Assembly (NCBI GenBank): GCA_002505685.1 | Contig: DAVT01000160.1 | Coordinates: 1 to 7,737, forward strand | DNA: 7,737 bases | Direction: 5' to 3' | Source of the DNA: Euryarchaeota archaeon UBA501 | GTDB taxonomy: Archaea; Thermoplasmatota; Poseidoniia; Poseidoniales; Thalassarchaeaceae | Part shown: positions 5,708 through 7,737 of the stretch, piece after piece | Position numbering within the stretch: the stretch's first letter is position 1 | Layout: every line of letters starts with the position of its first letter | Made by a program: the position numbers and the translations under genes | The notes under the pieces: generated by a model | The model's database searches: none | Told to the model about the DNA's origin: nothing | Seen by the model: only the letters and a program-made list of their open reading frames with translations

Positions 5708-7216
5708 TCAATACATACGCGCAATATGCTGGCGTCGTCGTGTAGTTTTACCGGAAATAATGCATGTTTGATCTTCATCAAATGGCTCCATTGCATCACC
5801 TAATATCGCAAGACCTGTTGATTTCTCCAGTTTTTCTGCATCAGCATCAGAGCCATCGAAAGCAATTTCGTAAATCTGCCCATCGACTATATCTTGATCT
5901 AAGGATTGTAATCTCTTAACGCATTCACTGACGTGTGTTTGACTGCGACTTTGCAAATCATCATGTATAATCTCCAACTGCTTACGAACTGAATTTGCAA
6001 TATCATCCAGAGGTATAGGCTCCTTACCGCCCGTTCTTCTTGCTGCAAAGGCATTGCCATTTTCAACATCACGCGGTCCGATTTCGAGACGCAATGGGAC
6101 TCCCTTGATTTCCCAATCCCAGTATTTCTGACCCGGGCGTAGATCTCTATTGTCTATCTTAACCCGGTAGCCAGATTTTCTCAATTCTTCTGCTGCTGCG
6201 TTAACTGCAGGAATTACAGCATCGCTTTTGTGTGAAGCTACTGGCATCATCACGATTTGAATGGGTGCAATATCTGGTGGGAAAATCAAACCATTGTCAT
6301 CACCATGCATCCCTACAACGGCACCTAACAGGCGTTCGGACATACCGTAGGTTGTTTGATGGCAATATTGAGTCTCGCCAGTATCATCTTGATAGGTAAT
6401 GTCGAATGCTTTAGCCCACTGATCTTTGTAATGGTGACATGATGCAACTTGTAGTGTCCTACCGTTTGGCATGATGACATCGATGGCAATTGTGTACCAT
6501 GCACCGGGAAATGTATCCCAAACAGGCCTCTTTGAGATAATGACTGGTAAACACATGGATTCCATCAGCCGTCGTACAATTTCCAGATCTTCGTCGATTT
6601 GCCTTGATGCACATTCTTCGTCCGCATGTGCAGTATGGGCTTCAAAGAAGTGGATCTCTCTCACACGGATAAAAGAGCGAGTCTGTTTGGTTTCATATCG
6701 GAACGTATTGACGATTTGATATGTTTTTAGTGGTAAATCAACATGACTCCGAATCCAAAGTGGGAACATCGTATACATTGCAGTTTCACTTGTAGGTCTC
6801 AAGAACATGGGCACATCAAGGTCATTTTCGCCTGCATGTTTTACCCAGTAAACTTCCTTCTTGAAGCCAGCCTCCTCCTCTTCAACACGCAATTCGCTAG
6901 GGTCAACTCCTTCTTCACGTGCACGTTTCAATAAAGACACTAGGCGATTTTCTTTCTCAAGCAGATCTTCGGGAATCAGCAATGGAAATCGGACTTCTTC
7001 GTGATTGGTTCGTTCCATTTCACTGTGAGTAAGAGCATCGATGCACCTCATTGCCTTCCAGCCATATGGGCGCCAAACGTCCATTCCTTTGATTGGATAG
7101 CGCTTATCGACAAGTTCAGCGATTTCCACAATTGCTGGGTACCATGCATTGAAGTCTGACTTGGGAGGGATGCCCCGCTTAGCCTTACCATGGTCTGCCA
7201 TGAACCGTGTCGTCAA
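5708..7216 (-). CDS. proS: Prolyl-tRNA synthetase, archaeal/eukaryal type
   Basis: This cytosolic class II synthetase charges tRNA-Pro with proline using ATP. Seen in 502 residues: motif 1 region GMDVWRPYGWKAMRCID (44-60); LIPEDLLEKE; motif 2 RPTSETAMY (140-148) through FRYETKQTRSFIRVREIHFF (172-191) and EAHTAHA; proline-pocket SCHHYKDQWAKAFDI (259-273); motif 3 GMSERLLGAVVGMHGDDNGL (291-310); anticodon-binding domain ~315-420 with NRDLRPGQKYWDWEIKGVPLRLEIG; and a C-terminal domain ending in ARMY, the class-typical terminal Tyr. No editing domain lies between motifs 2 and 3, as expected for this type. Oddities: a charged insert of about 20-25 residues at ~91-115, and a C-terminal domain with only C432 and C485, so the usual four-Cys zinc site looks lost. 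Start: TTG 7216 has GAGG only 3 nt upstream (minus strand). ATG 7201 (residue 6) lacks a Shine-Dalgarno but gives a natural N-terminus, and either may be right. It follows coaB after a short gap and was probably co-transcribed. Confidence 0.97.
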   Translation of the reverse strand: MTTRFMADHGKAKRGIPPKSDFNAWYPAIVEIAELVDKRYPIKGMDVWRPYGWKAMRCIDALTHSEMERTNHEEVRFPLLIPEDLLEKENRLVSLLKRAREEGVDPSELRVEEEEAGFKKEVYWVKHAGENDLDVPMFLRPTSETAMYTMFPLWIRSHVDLPLKTYQIVNTFRYETKQTRSFIRVREIHFFEAHTAHADEECASRQIDEDLEIVRRLMESMCLPVIISKRPVWDTFPGAWYTIAIDVIMPNGRTLQVASCHHYKDQWAKAFDITYQDDTGETQYCHQTTYGMSERLLGAVVGMHGDDNGLIFPPDIAPIQIVMMPVASHKSDAVIPAVNAAAEELRKSGYRVKIDNRDLRPGQKYWDWEIKGVPLRLEIGPRDVENGNAFAARRTGGKEPIPLDDIANSVRKQLEIIHDDLQSRSQTHVSECVKRLQSLDQDIVDGQIYEIAFDGSDADAEKLEKSTGLAILGDAMEPFDEDQTCIISGKTTRRRQHIARMY

Positions 7217-7251
7217 TGTCCTCTGCTTGAATGTGACGCCCTATCGAGGTA

Positions 7252-7737
7252 TTATCTCGTTAAAACTGACAAAATTGATTCACAGACGGAATTCATATTT
7301 TCCAATGGTGTAATACCATCTTTGGTTACAATATATGCTCGTGGATTCTGCTCATCATTCATTTCTTCCATCAAGTTTGCAATAGTGGCGTCGACTCCAT
7401 ACGTTTCTATTTGCTTGAGCGACCTTTCATGCAACGTTTCAATTGAAACCTTGGTTTCCAGTTTGAACCCAATTCTAATCGTGTTTTTCGTCATTTCAGA
7501 TAATTCCTGGATATGCTTTGGACCTGGATTCAGTACCAACTTCCATTCTGCATCTCCGCTTGCTTTCTTACCCTCAATTTCATTCGGGATATAGTCCAGA
7601 ACCGCTGCAGCATGTACCCATCCGTCTGGAGGTCCCACATGAAGAGTTGACTCAATACGACCTGCAAGTTCGAGACAAGCCTCAAGCATTTCATCGGGGC
7701 TACCTGCTCTGACCACAGCAGGCAAATCGAAACTCGG
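7252..7737 (-). CDS. coaB: Phosphopantothenate-cysteine ligase (CoaB domain), C-terminal part, 5' end beyond window
   Basis: This enzyme joins cysteine to 4'-phosphopantothenate in coenzyme A synthesis, often as the C-terminal half of a bifunctional CoaBC. Seen: 161 codons are open to the right edge with no start needed inside the window (residues numbered from the edge). Family features in order are SPDEMLEA (13-20), AAAVLDY (43-49, the family's AAAVxDY signature), GKKASG (56-61, in place of the usual GKIKSG lysine loop), LVLNPGPKHI (67-76, the P.PK.I pattern), RIGFKLET (88-95) and DATIANLM (116-123, the D..VAN pattern). It ends with the short helical tail expected of the domain. The decarboxylase (CoaC) part and the nucleotide-binding N-terminus of CoaB are off the window, so fusion cannot be judged. 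The stop is TAA at 7252-7254, and the gap to proS is 35 bp (TTG start) or 50 bp (ATG start). The leftmost in-window start-like codon (TTG 7725) falls mid-domain and is not a real start. Confidence 0.9.
   Translation of the reverse strand, partial: PSFDLPAVVRAGSPDEMLEACLELAGRIESTLHVGPPDGWVHAAAVLDYIPNEIEGKKASGDAEWKLVLNPGPKHIQELSEMTKNTIRIGFKLETKVSIETLHERSLKQIETYGVDATIANLMEEMNDEQNPRAYIVTKDGITPLENMNSVCESILSVLTR

Noticed and set aside
7190..7594. Plus-strand 134-codon frame over the coaB-proS junction
   Set aside because: It covers the reverse strand of the conserved CoaB domain and the proS start; the product shows no family features.
1..7737. CRISPR array, tRNA/rRNA gene, insertion sequence or attachment site
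   Set aside because: No repeated spacer pattern, no cloverleaf-like sequence in the small gaps (largest 81 bp), no transposase or terminal repeats; nearly all bases are accounted for by seven genes.

Overview
The window looks like a fragment of an archaeal chromosome, probably a marine Euryarchaeote of the Marine Group II/Poseidoniales type. The supporting signs are a transketolase split into two adjacent genes, a prolyl-tRNA synthetase of the archaeal/eukaryal class (no editing insert, terminal Tyr), a TIGR00733-type OPT transporter, coding-dense layout, moderate AT-leaning composition and several GTG/TTG starts. The lineage is an inference: split transketolases and archaeal-type ProRS also occur in some bacteria, and no rRNA or other marker gene is present.

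Layout. (1) Positions 1-971, minus strand: the N-terminal third of a P-type cation-transporting ATPase, cut by the window edge exactly at the PEGLP motif of TM4. (2) Positions 972-1052: a short divergent promoter region holding an 18-bp dyad next to the ATPase start. (3) Positions 1053-5699, plus strand: four co-directional genes, namely an OPT-family oligopeptide transporter, the transketolase N-terminal (TPP-binding) subunit, the transketolase C-terminal subunit (ATGA overlap with the former), and a 188-residue two-TM protein of unknown function that starts at TTG behind a strong Shine-Dalgarno. (4) Positions 5708-7737, minus strand: proS and, upstream of it, the C-terminal part of the phosphopantothenate-cysteine ligase domain (CoaB/CoaBC), which runs off the right edge. 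The plus-strand cluster and proS converge with only 8 bp between stop codons.

Together the genes cover ion homeostasis, peptide uptake, non-oxidative pentose phosphate metabolism, translation and coenzyme A synthesis. This is mostly housekeeping, and I see no mobile element, CRISPR, RNA gene or defence system. The points most worth a second look are: an Ala where transketolases normally carry an active-site His, with a nearby substitution in the TPP loop of the partner subunit; an apparently lost zinc site plus a charged insert in ProRS; the dyad in the divergent promoter; and the unrecognised membrane protein.
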